Shown: piece after piece, positions 1 to 9,100 of the stretch
How the letters are laid out: the number at the start of each line of letters is the position of its first letter
Position numbering within the stretch: position 1 is the stretch's first letter
Source: Kordiimonadales bacterium
GTDB taxonomy: Bacteria > Pseudomonadota > Alphaproteobacteria > Sphingomonadales > Kordiimonadaceae
Length of the DNA stretch: 64,000 nt
Assembly: GCA_002401685.1 (NCBI GenBank)
Contig: NVTU01000041.1
Span: 1 to 64,000 of the forward strand
Direction of reading: 5' to 3'
Program-made: the position numbers and the translations under genes
Notes under the pieces: model-generated
What the model saw: the letters and a program-made list of their open reading frames with translations, nothing else
Database searches by the model: none
What the model was told of the DNA's origin: nothing

Positions 1-516
1 TTGCCAAGCGCGTACGGCGATGTGGTACGGGAAGTATTCAAGGACTTGGGCTGCGGCATTATCCTGGAGCCGGGCCGGATGATCGCAGGCAACGCAGGCA
101 TACTGGTCTCAGAGATGCTGTACGAGAAAACCAGCGACAGCCGCACATTCTATATCATCGACGCCGCGATGAATGATCTGGCGCGCCCTGCGCTTTATGA
201 TGCTTACCACGAGTTTGTACCAGTTACAGAACAGCCGGGCGCTGACTTATCACCCGTTGATTTCGTTGGCCCTATTTGTGAAAGCACGGATGTTTTTGCC
301 AAGCAACGACCTTCGTGCACCTACAAGGCTGGGGATTTGGTTGCAATTAAATCTGCCGGTGCGTACGGCGCAGTCATGGCATCGACTTATAACAGTCGTC
401 CACTAGTGCCTGAAGTGATGGTATCAGAAGAAAAATTTGCCGTTATTCGGGCGCGTCAATCGTTGGAGGCGCTCATATCCATGGATAGCGTGCCTTCCTG
501 GCTCGAAGACGACTGA
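1..516 (+). CDS. lysA: Diaminopimelate decarboxylase, C-terminal part (cut by window edge)
   Basis: Last step of lysine synthesis: PLP-dependent decarboxylation of meso-diaminopimelate to L-lysine in the cytoplasm. Only the C-terminal 171 residues are present and the start lies outside the window. Family landmarks are the EPGR motif (binds the PLP phosphate), the CESTD motif near the middle (its Cys comes from the partner subunit in the dimer active site), and a GAYG...YNSRP block near the end. The 3' end overlaps the convergent response-regulator gene by 61 bp. dapD and dapE of the same pathway lie about 31 kb downstream. Confidence 0.95.
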   Translation: MPSAYGDVVREVFKDLGCGIILEPGRMIAGNAGILVSEMLYEKTSDSRTFYIIDAAMNDLARPALYDAYHEFVPVTEQPGADLSPVDFVGPICESTDVFAKQRPSCTYKAGDLVAIKSAGAYGAVMASTYNSRPLVPEVMVSEEKFAVIRARQSLEALISMDSVPSWLEDD

Positions 517-896
517 ACCGAAACCGAACTTGAACGGCTGTTCGCAAGAGCTTTATTCACAACTTCCAACAGCTGATCCATATTGAAGGGTTTGGTGATC
601 AAGCCTTCAATAAGCAGGGATAAGTTATGCGCCCGTTGCCGTTCATCGGCAAAGCCTGTCATCAAGAGGATTGGCACATGCGGCCGACTAGCCCTAACTT
701 TTAGTGCCAGGGAAATACCATCCATCATCGGCATGGCAATATCGCTCATTAGCAAATCGAAGTGATGATCATCCATCATCTCGACGGCTTCGGCACCGTC
801 TGACGCGGTTAAGATGCTGTGGCCGTGCATGGTAAGCACACGACTAACAAAGTCGCGGACCGACTCTTCATCTTCAACAATTAATATCCGCGCCAC
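456..896 (-). CDS. Stand-alone response regulator receiver protein, CpdR-like
   Basis: Single-domain CheY-like receiver with no output domain. The acidic pocket is E8/D9, the phosphoacceptor is D52 (in the MSDIAMPMMDG stretch), and the switch residues are T80 and K102 (TKPF). The MARIL start, the LMTGFAD stretch and the KPF end resemble alphaproteobacterial CpdR, the receiver that steers ClpXP proteolysis in the cell cycle; that identity is an inference. The protein is longer (146 residues) than a bare receiver because of a Ser-rich tail from about residue 120. The tail is encoded across the convergent lysA 3' end. No cognate kinase is nearby. Confidence 0.8.
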   Translation of the reverse strand: MARILIVEDEESVRDFVSRVLTMHGHSILTASDGAEAVEMMDDHHFDLLMSDIAMPMMDGISLALKVRASRPHVPILLMTGFADERQRAHNLSLLIEGLITKPFNMDQLLEVVNKALANSRSSSVSVQSSSSQEGTLSMDMSASND

Positions 897-1263
897 TCCA
901 AGTTCCTTCCAGACGATTGGAAAAAATTGACTGTTTCGTCAACTTTCACAGTATAATTTTCCTAAAACTAAGCAAAAATCATTCCAACCACGACACTACT
1001 TTCCAAAAATGCCGAAATTAAGTATATTTTTAACTATTATAGGAAACGTACAATCGGAAATGTCAATGGATGAGATTGATTGAAGGAAGAAAACCGACTA
1101 AAAGGTTAAAATACACCACTTAGACGTCAGTTGTTCTCGCGGATGCAGAACAATATTACGTACTTTCATAATAAACATACCTAAAGCCACGAATTTGGCT
1201 GCGAAAATTGCTGGACTCGCGTAATTGACGATGAGTTTCCCGGGTAATTAGAAATAAAGGCCG
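897..1263. other. AT-rich intergenic region (367 bp), no gene seen
   Basis: No convincing coding sequence. A TTGACT (927-932) and a perfect TATAAT (952-957) stand on the + strand, but 19 bp apart and with no + strand gene downstream. A 7-bp inverted repeat, TTGTTCT (1131-1137) and AGAACAA (1147-1153), could form a hairpin. The promoter of the leftward receiver gene should lie near 900-1000. Confidence 0.5.
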
Positions 1264-2334
1264 CTACGCGGGGTTTACATCTTCATAGATTGCAAGCTTC
1301 ACTTCCACAGCACCAACTGGGGCAGGTGTCCGGAATTCTTCAAACTGACTTTTGCGGCCCCACCGTAGTATTTTCGCAGGCGCACTAAACAACCAGCTGT
1401 CCACCTCTCGCCCGGCTCGATTTACTGCTATGGCTTGCACTTGCGGCACGCGCCCACTACGGCTGTATTTTGGGCTTGCGTTTTCGACGTAGCCTTTAAG
1501 TACAAGACCTTGAACGCCCCCGCGCTCCTCAAAGCTGCTGCTCACCAAAAATACACGAAAGTACGGTTCAGCCTCGGCAAAGGATTTAGTAAGGACCTCG
1601 CCTGGCTCCGGCTTAAACCGTCCCTTGGAAGACATACTTTCGCCGAAAGCCGACATGAAATTAACGGTGCCCTTCATATTTTCTTTCATAAAGGCCGTTG
1701 GGAAAATCGCGAAATAAATAGCGGCCAAAACGAAAACTACTAACGAAAACCATCCAAATGCAATCAGCTTACGCTTGCGTCCCTGCGCAGCCCGTTCGCC
1801 TTGCCTACGCTGATCCGCCCGGCGCGCAGCCAGGAAATCATCTTCATCATAGTCCCCTTCATAGCGGTCGTCATCGTCACCCTCGTCCACGGTTTCACTA
1901 TCAGGAGCAAAATCGTCAAACGCAGCGCCGATGCCAAGATCGCCACTCGGCTCTTCGCTGCCGTCAAATCCACCGCGCAACGCTTCATTGGGAGAAGCGC
2001 CGCTATTCAGGCCTTCATCTTCATCAAAGAGCGTATCTTTACTAGCAGCAGGCCCTGCAGCAGCCATTGGCCCGGTTACTGATTGCCGTAAAGCAGCTGT
2101 ATCGGCTGCGACCTGTGCATCTATCGGGCCATCGAAACCGGTGGCGCGATGTGCAGGTGGCCTTGGCGGTGGTGGCGGTGCGGCCACAACGGGCCGCTGT
2201 TTACGCATAATATCACCGGATGCTGCGTGCCAACTGTTTTTACACTTTGCACAGCGCACAGTACGGCCTTCGGCAGGAATTGCACCGTCAGGTATCTTGA
2301 ATTTTGCGTCACACGAGGGACAAACCAGGATCAT
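1264..2334 (-). CDS. Zinc-ribbon (MJ0042-type) single-pass membrane protein with DUF3426-like C-terminus
   Basis: 356 residues. The N-terminal finger has C5-x2-C8 and C28-x2-C31, the MJ0042 zinc-ribbon found at the start of many alphaproteobacterial proteins. Next come a Pro-rich segment, a long acidic Asp/Glu/Gly-rich linker (roughly 100-170), one membrane helix (roughly 190-212), and a C-terminal domain with the FxxxG..L.G.V.N pattern of DUF3426. This suggests a cytoplasmic zinc finger and a periplasmic domain. It is divergent from ftsE, a pairing common in Alphaproteobacteria. Function is unknown; a link to the envelope or division is inference from position. Confidence 0.8.
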   Translation of the reverse strand: MILVCPSCDAKFKIPDGAIPAEGRTVRCAKCKNSWHAASGDIMRKQRPVVAAPPPPPRPPAHRATGFDGPIDAQVAADTAALRQSVTGPMAAAGPAASKDTLFDEDEGLNSGASPNEALRGGFDGSEEPSGDLGIGAAFDDFAPDSETVDEGDDDDRYEGDYDEDDFLAARRADQRRQGERAAQGRKRKLIAFGWFSLVVFVLAAIYFAIFPTAFMKENMKGTVNFMSAFGESMSSKGRFKPEPGEVLTKSFAEAEPYFRVFLVSSSFEERGGVQGLVLKGYVENASPKYSRSGRVPQVQAIAVNRAGREVDSWLFSAPAKILRWGRKSQFEEFRTPAPVGAVEVKLAIYEDVNPA

Positions 2335-2538
2335 AAAAGTGCCTAAACGCCTGTCTAATTTAAAAAATAGCGCATTTAGTCAATAACGCCATAGTGTTGC
2401 TAACAGTATATGATTGTACCACACCGTGACAAGCACCAGATTTACCAATGAGAGAATCAGCACAATTCTAAGGCATAGGATACTGGACGCCTAATGCGGC
2501 ATATGCAATTCTGCGCACAGAGTTAATAAAGGGCCGCT

Positions 2539-3225
2539 ATGATCACTTTTGAAAATGTTGGTATGCGCTACGGAATGGGCAGTGAAATTCTAACCGATGT
2601 TAGCTTTTCATTGGAACGCCGCAGTTTTCATTTTCTGGTTGGGCCGTCTGGTGCCGGGAAAACTACCCTTCTTAAGCTGTTGTATCTCGCGCATAGACCC
2701 TCACGCGGGCTCGTGAACTTTTTCGGAAAAGACCTCGCGACGCTGGAAAGAGAAGCGTTGCCGCGCATCCGTCGGCGCATCGGTGTGGTGTTTCAGGATT
2801 TCAGATTGCTGGAACATTTGACTGCGTTTGAGAACGTGGCTCTGCCACTCCGCTTACAAGGCGCAAAAAAAGCGCAGGTTTCTGACCATGTGGAGGAATT
2901 GCTCTGCTGGGTTGGCCTCGAGGACCGCATGCACGCACGGCCTGCAACGCTCTCCGGCGGCGAGAAACAGCGCGTTGCCATCGCCCGCGCAATCATCAAC
3001 AAACCGGACTTACTTGTGGCAGATGAGCCAACCGGTAATGTTGACGCTGAAATGTCTAAACGCTTGATGCATCTGTTTGTGGCCCTCAACAAAGAAGGCA
3101 CCACTACGGTAGTTGCAACCCACGATGAAGGGCTGGTTAAGTCGGTCGGCGCGCCAATCCTTCGCCTGGAAAAGGGTCAGATCACGCGTGAGCCGGGCGG
3201 AAGCCCAATTGATCCGGGAGCCTGA
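2539..3225 (+). CDS. ftsE: Cell-division ATP-binding protein FtsE
   Basis: Cytoplasmic ATPase of the FtsEX complex, which controls septal peptidoglycan hydrolases. 228 residues, normal length. Walker A is GPSGAGKT (35-42), followed by the Q-loop FQDFRLL, the ABC signature LSGGEKQR, Walker B LLVADEPTGN, and a switch histidine in VVATHDEG. The stop is 2 nt from the ftsX start, so the two are translationally coupled. Confidence 0.95.
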   Translation: MITFENVGMRYGMGSEILTDVSFSLERRSFHFLVGPSGAGKTTLLKLLYLAHRPSRGLVNFFGKDLATLEREALPRIRRRIGVVFQDFRLLEHLTAFENVALPLRLQGAKKAQVSDHVEELLCWVGLEDRMHARPATLSGGEKQRVAIARAIINKPDLLVADEPTGNVDAEMSKRLMHLFVALNKEGTTTVVATHDEGLVKSVGAPILRLEKGQITREPGGSPIDPGA

Positions 3226-3227
3226 CC

Positions 3228-4106
3228 ATGTGGGGCCGCACATTACAGTTTTTACCGGATAAGAACACACGGGAAGGCTTGCTGCCTTGGGTGATAGGCG
3301 TGATGCTATTCCTTTGCACGCTGTCGTTGGTAAGTGCCCTTGCGATCGGGGCCGGGCTCGACCGCTGGTCGGAGGGCCTGACGTCCAATTTCTCGGTTCA
3401 AATCGCAGTACAAGACAGCACCGAGCGCGCCGCGCAAACAGATGCCGCCCTTCGGCTCCTGCGCGCGACACCCGGCATTGAAAGCGCGACCGTGCTTGCG
3501 GACGCAGAAATTCTGGAGCTGTTATCACCCTGGCTTGGCGACATGACAGCCAATACCAGCCTACCAATACCCACGCTGATTGAAGTGCGGCTTGAAGCGG
3601 AGGCGGTGGTTAACACTGAGGCCCTTTCGGAACGCCTGAAAGCTACGGCGCCCGGCTCGCAACTGGATGACCATCAGGCGTGGATGGTACAGATTTTGGA
3701 TCTCGCAGCAGTTGTTCAGTCCTTGCTCGGGGGTGTTGTCGCGATGGTATTACTGTCGACAATTGCTATCGTGATTTTCGGCTGCCGAACCGGCCTTGCC
3801 ACCCACCACGAAAGCATTGAAATCATGCATTTGATGGGAGCAGATGACAGCACCATCTCGCGGGCGTTTGATATCCGCTACATGTCGCACGGCTTAAAGG
3901 GCGGGCTTTTTGGCGTATTGCTGGCAACAGGAACTTTATGGCTTCTATCTTCCTTAGCGGAACGCATGGGGCAAGGGTTGATAACGGCAAGCATAACGGA
4001 CACGCCGCACTTTCTATGGCTTGCCCTTTTGCCGCTACTATCCGCGCTAATCACCATGTTCACTGCTCGCATCACCGTCCGACGTGCTCTCCGCGAACTC
4101 ATGTAG
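3228..4106 (+). CDS. ftsX: Cell-division protein FtsX (FtsE-partner permease)
   Basis: Membrane half of FtsEX, 292 residues. Layout matches the family: a cytoplasmic N-terminus, TM1 near 22-45, a large periplasmic loop (about 50-160) that in the family binds hydrolase activators, then three more TM helices toward the C-terminus. Starts 3 nt after the ftsE stop and is followed 9 nt later by the DUF218 gene, so ftsE-ftsX-ydcF is probably one operon. Confidence 0.92.
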   Translation: MWGRTLQFLPDKNTREGLLPWVIGVMLFLCTLSLVSALAIGAGLDRWSEGLTSNFSVQIAVQDSTERAAQTDAALRLLRATPGIESATVLADAEILELLSPWLGDMTANTSLPIPTLIEVRLEAEAVVNTEALSERLKATAPGSQLDDHQAWMVQILDLAAVVQSLLGGVVAMVLLSTIAIVIFGCRTGLATHHESIEIMHLMGADDSTISRAFDIRYMSHGLKGGLFGVLLATGTLWLLSSLAERMGQGLITASITDTPHFLWLALLPLLSALITMFTARITVRRALRELM

Positions 4107-4115
4107 GCGATCCTT

Positions 4116-4679
4116 TTGGCACGAAAAAAAAACATAAAGTTTTTAACTTTCCTGAAAATACCTTTCTATATTTTTATAGCGTGGGCGCTGGGGTTTGCTT
4201 TGTTTTTCATACGTCTCCCTGAGCCGGACAGGGACGGGAAACTTTCTGCCGAAGCCGTCGTTGTGCTCACCGGCGGTGGGGGCCGGCTAAAGGCCGGCGT
4301 TGCCCTATTGAAAGAAGGCCGATCAAAATTAATGCTGGTCTCTGGAGTCCACGAAAATGTGCGCCCGCACGAACTCATCCTACTAACCGGAGCAGAAGCC
4401 GCGCTGTTTGATTGCTGTGTTACCCTTGACTACAAAGCCACCAACACACTCGGCAACGCCGTTGAAACCGCCAAGTGGGTCGAGGCCCGCAATATCACAA
4501 GTATTTTTTTAGTGACAGCCGATTACCATGTGCAGCGCAGCGTCGTTCTCTTCCGTAAATCGCTGCCCGGTGTCACTATTGTGCCTTTCCCGGTAAAAAC
4601 CAGAATGCCGCTCTTCAAATTGGCGAAGGAATATAATAAATACTTGGCGACCCTCATTTTCGACTTTGTTGGGTATTAA
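4116..4679 (+). CDS. YdcF/SanA family protein (DUF218 domain)
   Basis: 187 residues. One N-terminal membrane helix (about 9-30) is followed by a DUF218 domain with AVVVLTGGGGRL near its start, a middle LMLVSG strand, and LVTADYHVQRS near the end. DUF218 proteins are envelope-associated, and members such as ElyC affect peptidoglycan precursor or lipid-carrier metabolism; the exact reaction here is unknown. The start is TTG at 4116, directly followed by a run of nine A residues in codons 3-6, a possible slippage site. The position right after ftsX is conserved in Alphaproteobacteria. Confidence 0.85.
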   Translation: MARKKNIKFLTFLKIPFYIFIAWALGFALFFIRLPEPDRDGKLSAEAVVVLTGGGGRLKAGVALLKEGRSKLMLVSGVHENVRPHELILLTGAEAALFDCCVTLDYKATNTLGNAVETAKWVEARNITSIFLVTADYHVQRSVVLFRKSLPGVTIVPFPVKTRMPLFKLAKEYNKYLATLIFDFVGY

Positions 4680-4728
4680 ATATAACGGATGATTAGCCGG
4701 GCTATCGCCTTACGGCTTGGAGTGAAGC

Positions 4729-5718
4729 ATGCATAAACATTTCAAAACATTGATCGGCCTGCTTTTCCTCGGGATGCTTGCCTATAGCGGCCTATGGTAC
4801 ACGGCAGCCTTTGATGCACAGAAAAAGGTGACGCAGCAGCTTGCAGATTGGCGCGATGGTGGGCTCAAAGTTGAATATAGCGACATTAGCCATAGCGGCT
4901 TCCCCTACCGCCTCAACGTGGACATCGCGGGCCTTCATATCAATACGCGCGCGGACGGGTTTGTTTTCTCTGCAAGCAGCGTTACTCTGATCAGCCATCT
5001 TTGGACGCCCGGGCACTGGCTCGCAGAAGCACGCGACGCCAAAGGGTCGTTTGCAGGCGGCTCAACTGCATTCTCTGACGACAGGCTTTTGGGCAGCTAT
5101 CGCCTGCACGATGACGGCAACATAATCATTGTGGTTACGACGCAAACGTTAGGCGCTTTCACCCTGGGTAAGTTGATGGGCCGGGACGGTATCGCCCTCA
5201 GCACATGGCAACTTTCGCTGCGCTACAGCGACGCACCAAAGACAGGCGACACCGGCTTATACGGTGAGCGTTTCCTCGATTTCAAAATCGCTGCTACGAC
5301 ACCCGGCCACAGCTTTAGCCTAACAGGCGGCGTCAGTGGCCCAGGCATCAACGATTGGACAGAAGACGCGCTCGGCACCTGGCGCGACGAAGGCGGACTG
5401 CTGGAAATTGACGTCCTGGACTACAGCGTACCCAAAGGGCGAACAAAAGGCAGTTTCAGCCTGACGCTTGACGAAAAATTCCGCCCGCTCGGCAGCGCAA
5501 ATCTAACAATTACAGGGGACCACCAGTTGCATGCCTTGGCAAAAGCCCTCGGCCTCAAAAAATTCCCGAAGAACTTGGCCGCCGGTCCAACAAGCATAAT
5601 GCTGCAAAATGGCCGCTTGGCACTAAACGGCGAAAAGGCTTCGAAACTGAAGCCCATAGTCGGCAAAGCTGGCGAATCATTATTCTCGAAAGTGCTAGAT
5701 GTGATTAGCAGCAATTAA
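4729..5718 (+). CDS. DUF2125 domain protein, exported or membrane-anchored
   Basis: 329 residues with an N-terminal hydrophobic segment (about 7-28). The family hallmark near the start is a GLWYTAA...V...L..W segment followed by SGFPYRL, then a long beta-rich body. DUF2125 is an alphaproteobacterial family of unknown function. The beta-rich repeats and anchor suggest an envelope protein, which is inference. Its 3' end overlaps the convergent tyrC gene by 4 bp. Confidence 0.85.
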   Translation: MHKHFKTLIGLLFLGMLAYSGLWYTAAFDAQKKVTQQLADWRDGGLKVEYSDISHSGFPYRLNVDIAGLHINTRADGFVFSASSVTLISHLWTPGHWLAEARDAKGSFAGGSTAFSDDRLLGSYRLHDDGNIIIVVTTQTLGAFTLGKLMGRDGIALSTWQLSLRYSDAPKTGDTGLYGERFLDFKIAATTPGHSFSLTGGVSGPGINDWTEDALGTWRDEGGLLEIDVLDYSVPKGRTKGSFSLTLDEKFRPLGSANLTITGDHQLHALAKALGLKKFPKNLAAGPTSIMLQNGRLALNGEKASKLKPIVGKAGESLFSKVLDVISSN

Positions 5719-6653
5719 TCTTTATGAGGGCGGCCAAAGTCTGCTGCTTCATCATCCTGCCCGGCATCAATGATACGGCGGCGGATATTACGGGTTCGGT
5801 CGAACAGATTGAACAATGCGTCCCCGTCCCCCCAACGAATAGCGCGTTGCAGCGCCGTTAAGTCTTCACTGAAGCGCCCCAGCATCTCCAGAACAGCATC
5901 TTTATTATTCAGAAACACGTCCCGCCACATGGTAGGGTCAGAGGCCGCAATACGGGTAAAGTCCCGGAAACCACCAGCAGAATATTTGATCACTTCTGAG
6001 CGGGTTACTTCTTCCATATCGGAAGCCGTACCCACGATATTATAGGCAATAAGGTGCGGCACATGCGATGTGATCGCCAGCACCAGATCATGATGCTCGG
6101 CTGTCATTATTTCCACTCGGCTTCCAAGTAAAGCCCAAAAGGCGGTAAGCTTCTCAAGCGCTACTGGCTCGGTATTTTCAGCGGGCGTCAATATACACCA
6201 GCGGTCATCAAACAGGCTGGCAAAACCGGCTGCTGGGCCTGATTGCTCGGTCCCCGCCACCGGGTGACCAGGGATAAGGTGAACACCGTCTGGAATATGA
6301 GGCTGAAGTCCATTAAGTACGCTGGCCTTCACTGACCCGACATCGCTAACCGTAGCGCCCGCTTTCAACTGAGGCCCTATCAAAGCCCCAACGGTAGCCA
6401 TCGCGCCCACAGGCACGGCAAGAATAATTAAATCAGCATCTGTTACAGCCGTGGCAGCATCGCTGCTATACGCATCCGCAAGCTCCAATACCCTTGCTTC
6501 AGCCAGCACATCAGCGTTGGCATCAACAAGCACAAGCTTGTCAGTAGCCCTAGCACGAACAATCCCGCGCGCGACAGACGAGCCAATAAGCCCGGCACCG
6601 ATCACGGTGATCTGCCGGTATTTTCCGCTGATATCTTTAGAAGTATCCGTCAC
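5715..6653 (-). CDS. tyrC: Prephenate / arogenate dehydrogenase (TyrA/TyrC type)
   Basis: Oxidative decarboxylation of prephenate (or arogenate) toward tyrosine. 312 residues from the chosen GTG. The Rossmann GAGLIG motif is at 19-24, followed by LAVPVGAM, GSVKASV, HPVAGTEQSGP and the TSHVPHL histidine motif. The GTG at 6653 is chosen because GGAAAG lies 8 nt upstream and it sits 4 nt past the hisC stop. A longer ATG version (from 6701) would overlap hisC by 44 bp. The hisC-tyrC operon is typical of Alphaproteobacteria, where HisC can also serve aromatic amino-acid transamination. Confidence 0.92.
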   Translation of the reverse strand: MTDTSKDISGKYRQITVIGAGLIGSSVARGIVRARATDKLVLVDANADVLAEARVLELADAYSSDAATAVTDADLIILAVPVGAMATVGALIGPQLKAGATVSDVGSVKASVLNGLQPHIPDGVHLIPGHPVAGTEQSGPAAGFASLFDDRWCILTPAENTEPVALEKLTAFWALLGSRVEIMTAEHHDLVLAITSHVPHLIAYNIVGTASDMEEVTRSEVIKYSAGGFRDFTRIAASDPTMWRDVFLNNKDAVLEMLGRFSEDLTALQRAIRWGDGDALFNLFDRTRNIRRRIIDAGQDDEAADFGRPHKD

Positions 6654-6657
6654 AGGT

Positions 6658-7740
6658 TTACTTTCCGATAAACTCACTGATAAGGGCAAACACGCCTTCA
6701 TTCTGTTCAGCTGTACCGATGGATATTCGCAAATGGTTCGGCAGCGGCGGCAATGCCCGTACCAAATAGCCTTTGCTCATCAGGAAGGCGTTGCAGGCTT
6801 CCGCGCACTTATTGCCGCTTGGAAACTCAACAAGCACAAAGTTAGTCTGGCTTTCAATTGCATCAAGACCAAGACCGCGCAATTTCAAAGTTAGCCAATC
6901 CCGCCACTGGGTGTTAAAATCGACGGACGCCTGAAGGTGTGCTTCATCTTTCGCTGCTTCGATCGCAGCAGGGTGCCCTGGCACACACACATTGAACGGC
7001 ATCCGCACCCGGTTCATCACATCAATAATACCCGGCGCACCGTAAGCCCAACCAACACGCAGGCCTGCAAGCGCATACATTTTAGAAAACGTTCGTGTCA
7101 TGATGACATTGTCATTCTCTTCAACCATGCTGGAACCAGCGTAATAATCATCTGCCGTTACACATTCAGCGTAAGCTGCATCGAGCACGAGAACGATGTC
7201 GTCGCGCAGGCCGGCGTGCAGGCGCTCGATCTCATCCCAGGTATTATAGGCCCCGGTTGGATTGTTGGGGTTATCAACAAAAACCAGTTTAGTTTTATCA
7301 GTTACTGCAGCCAGTATGCCGTCCACGTCGGCAGCCCAGTTTTTGTTAGGCACAGGAACACCAACAGCGCCGACAGCGCGGGTCTGGATTGCATACACCA
7401 TGAAGCCGTACTTGCTGAATATAACTTCGTCGCCTTCACCGGCATACACATGGATCAAAAGCGTCAGCAGTTCATCAGACCCTGCGCCGCAAATGATGTT
7501 GTCAGCTTTCAGCCCGTGCAGCTCCGCAATGGTATCCCGGAGCCCATTTGAGTTAGCATCAGGGTACCGCATCAAATTTTCTGCGGTGTTGCGGAAAGCT
7601 TCAACGGCCAAAGGGCTCGCACCGAATACAGATTCGTTTGAGGACAATTTCACCGGATTGGCAATGCCCTCAAGTGTGGCTTTTCCTGGCACATACGGTG
7701 CCATACCCATGATCCATTCGTGTGCTTTTGGCGCAGCCAT
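6658..7740 (-). CDS. hisC: Histidinol-phosphate aminotransferase
   Basis: PLP-dependent fold-type-I aminotransferase of histidine synthesis, 360 residues. Visible features are KLSSNES near the N-terminus, DNPNNPTG (about 156-163), DAAYAE, the PLP lysine K220 in TRTFSK, and a C-terminal LRISIG. The ATG at 7740 is preferred because GGAG lies 6 nt upstream; an in-frame TTG at 7752 would overlap that site. First gene of the hisC-tyrC operon. A short hairpin with a U run sits just before the Shine-Dalgarno. Confidence 0.95.
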   Translation of the reverse strand: MAAPKAHEWIMGMAPYVPGKATLEGIANPVKLSSNESVFGASPLAVEAFRNTAENLMRYPDANSNGLRDTIAELHGLKADNIICGAGSDELLTLLIHVYAGEGDEVIFSKYGFMVYAIQTRAVGAVGVPVPNKNWAADVDGILAAVTDKTKLVFVDNPNNPTGAYNTWDEIERLHAGLRDDIVLVLDAAYAECVTADDYYAGSSMVEENDNVIMTRTFSKMYALAGLRVGWAYGAPGIIDVMNRVRMPFNVCVPGHPAAIEAAKDEAHLQASVDFNTQWRDWLTLKLRGLGLDAIESQTNFVLVEFPSGNKCAEACNAFLMSKGYLVRALPPLPNHLRISIGTAEQNEGVFALISEFIGK

Positions 7741-7750
7741 AATATTCTCC

Positions 7751-7770
7751 AAAAAACCGCTAAAAAGCGG
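7751..7770 (-). terminator. Small terminator-like hairpin in the hisC leader
   Basis: Read on the minus strand: CCGCT, loop TTTT, AGCGG, then six T. It ends directly before the GGAG ribosome site of hisC. No minus-strand gene lies upstream, so it is either an attenuator-like leader element or chance. The 5-bp stem is short. Confidence 0.35.
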
Positions 7771-7954
7771 CAGTATTCTGCTTGAAACGAGGGCATAGAA
7801 TTAGACGTACGTTGAGCTAAAGGCAAAGGAAAGTTTTAACCCGTTGACAATAGTTAGGCTTGCGGCTTTTCTGTCGTCGAAACACACCTCCGGGCGCGCA
7901 GCACCAGTAAACGCGAACCACCAGCTAATGCGATAAACAGGGCGGAGCCACCAA

Positions 7955-9100
7955 GTGCAAACACCAGAAGGCCATACAACCACGCTTTTTGCTGAAGAAG
8001 CGCTCCAGCTTGATGGCGGGGCTTCGCTGTCGCCTGTTGAGGTAGGCTATACAACATACGGGGCGCTGAATGCTGATGCGAGCAACGCCGTGTTTATTTG
8101 CCATGCCCTAACGGGGGACCAATTTGTGGCAAGCAATCACCCGATCACCGGCAAATCCGGGTGGTGGGTACGCACGGTTGGCCCTGGCAAATTAATTGAT
8201 ACTGATAAATATTTTGTCGTGTGCTCAAACGTGCTTGGCAGCTGCCTTGGCACCACCGGTCCGCGGTCAGTTAACCCGGCCACAGGGAAACCATGGGGTT
8301 TGGAGTTTCCGGTTATCACTATTCGCGACATGGTCCGGGTTCAGGCCGCTCTTCTCGACAGGCTCGGCGTTGAGAAGCTGTTCATGGTTATCGGCGGATC
8401 GATGGGCGGCATGCAGGTTCTGGAATGGCTTACTACTTATCCTGAGCGCTTACACAGCGCCGTTGCCATTGCCACCGCCGCCCGCCACACAGCACAAAAC
8501 ATTGCCTTCCACGAAGTTGGCCGCCAAGCCGTGATGGCTGACCCCAACTGGAAGGAGGGCCAATATTACGGCGCCGCGCCCAACCCGGACAAAGGACTGG
8601 CTGTTGCGCGGATGACAGCGCATATCACCTATCTTTCAGAAGATGCGCTCACAAAGAAATTTGGTCGGAACCTTCAAGCTCGCGACACGGTGAGCTTCGG
8701 TTTCGACGCCGACTTTCAGGTAGAGAGCTACTTGCGCCATCAGGGATCAACCTTTGTCGACAGGTTCGATGCCAACAGTTACCTCTACATTACCCGCGCG
8801 ATGGACTATCTCGATATTAGCAGTCGGTACAGCGGGCGACTAGCGGACGCCTTTAAGGCGGCTGCGCATGTACGTTGCTGCATCATCAGTTTCTCGTCTG
8901 ATTGGCTGTATCCGACCATTGAAAACAAAACCGTGGCACACGCGATGAATGCTGCAGGGGTACCGGTGAGCTTTGCCGAGATTGAAAGCCCGCACGGGCA
9001 CGATGCGTTTCTACTGGAGAGCCCAGAGATGGATGCAATGATTGGCGGCTTTGTTGGTGCTGCGGCTAAAGCTTTGGGCACCAGCGAGGCAACGTCATGA
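7955..9100 (+). CDS. metX: Homoserine O-acetyltransferase (MetX family)
   Basis: Acylates L-homoserine for methionine synthesis. 381 residues, alpha/beta-hydrolase fold: CHALTGDQFV near residue 50, nucleophile S149 in GGSMGG, a late Asp in FSSDWLYP, and a His in SPHGHDAFL. Acetyl versus succinyl specificity cannot be read from sequence alone. GTG start at 7955 with GGAG about 8 nt upstream. Overlaps metW by ATGA, the classic metX-metW coupling, and is divergent from hisC-tyrC. Confidence 0.93.
   Translation: MQTPEGHTTTLFAEEALQLDGGASLSPVEVGYTTYGALNADASNAVFICHALTGDQFVASNHPITGKSGWWVRTVGPGKLIDTDKYFVVCSNVLGSCLGTTGPRSVNPATGKPWGLEFPVITIRDMVRVQAALLDRLGVEKLFMVIGGSMGGMQVLEWLTTYPERLHSAVAIATAARHTAQNIAFHEVGRQAVMADPNWKEGQYYGAAPNPDKGLAVARMTAHITYLSEDALTKKFGRNLQARDTVSFGFDADFQVESYLRHQGSTFVDRFDANSYLYITRAMDYLDISSRYSGRLADAFKAAAHVRCCIISFSSDWLYPTIENKTVAHAMNAAGVPVSFAEIESPHGHDAFLLESPEMDAMIGGFVGAAAKALGTSEATS

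Noticed and set aside
7773..7954. SAM-II-type or other SAM riboswitch before metX
   Set aside because: I looked for the conserved pseudoknot segments and could not match them; a covariance-model search would be decisive.
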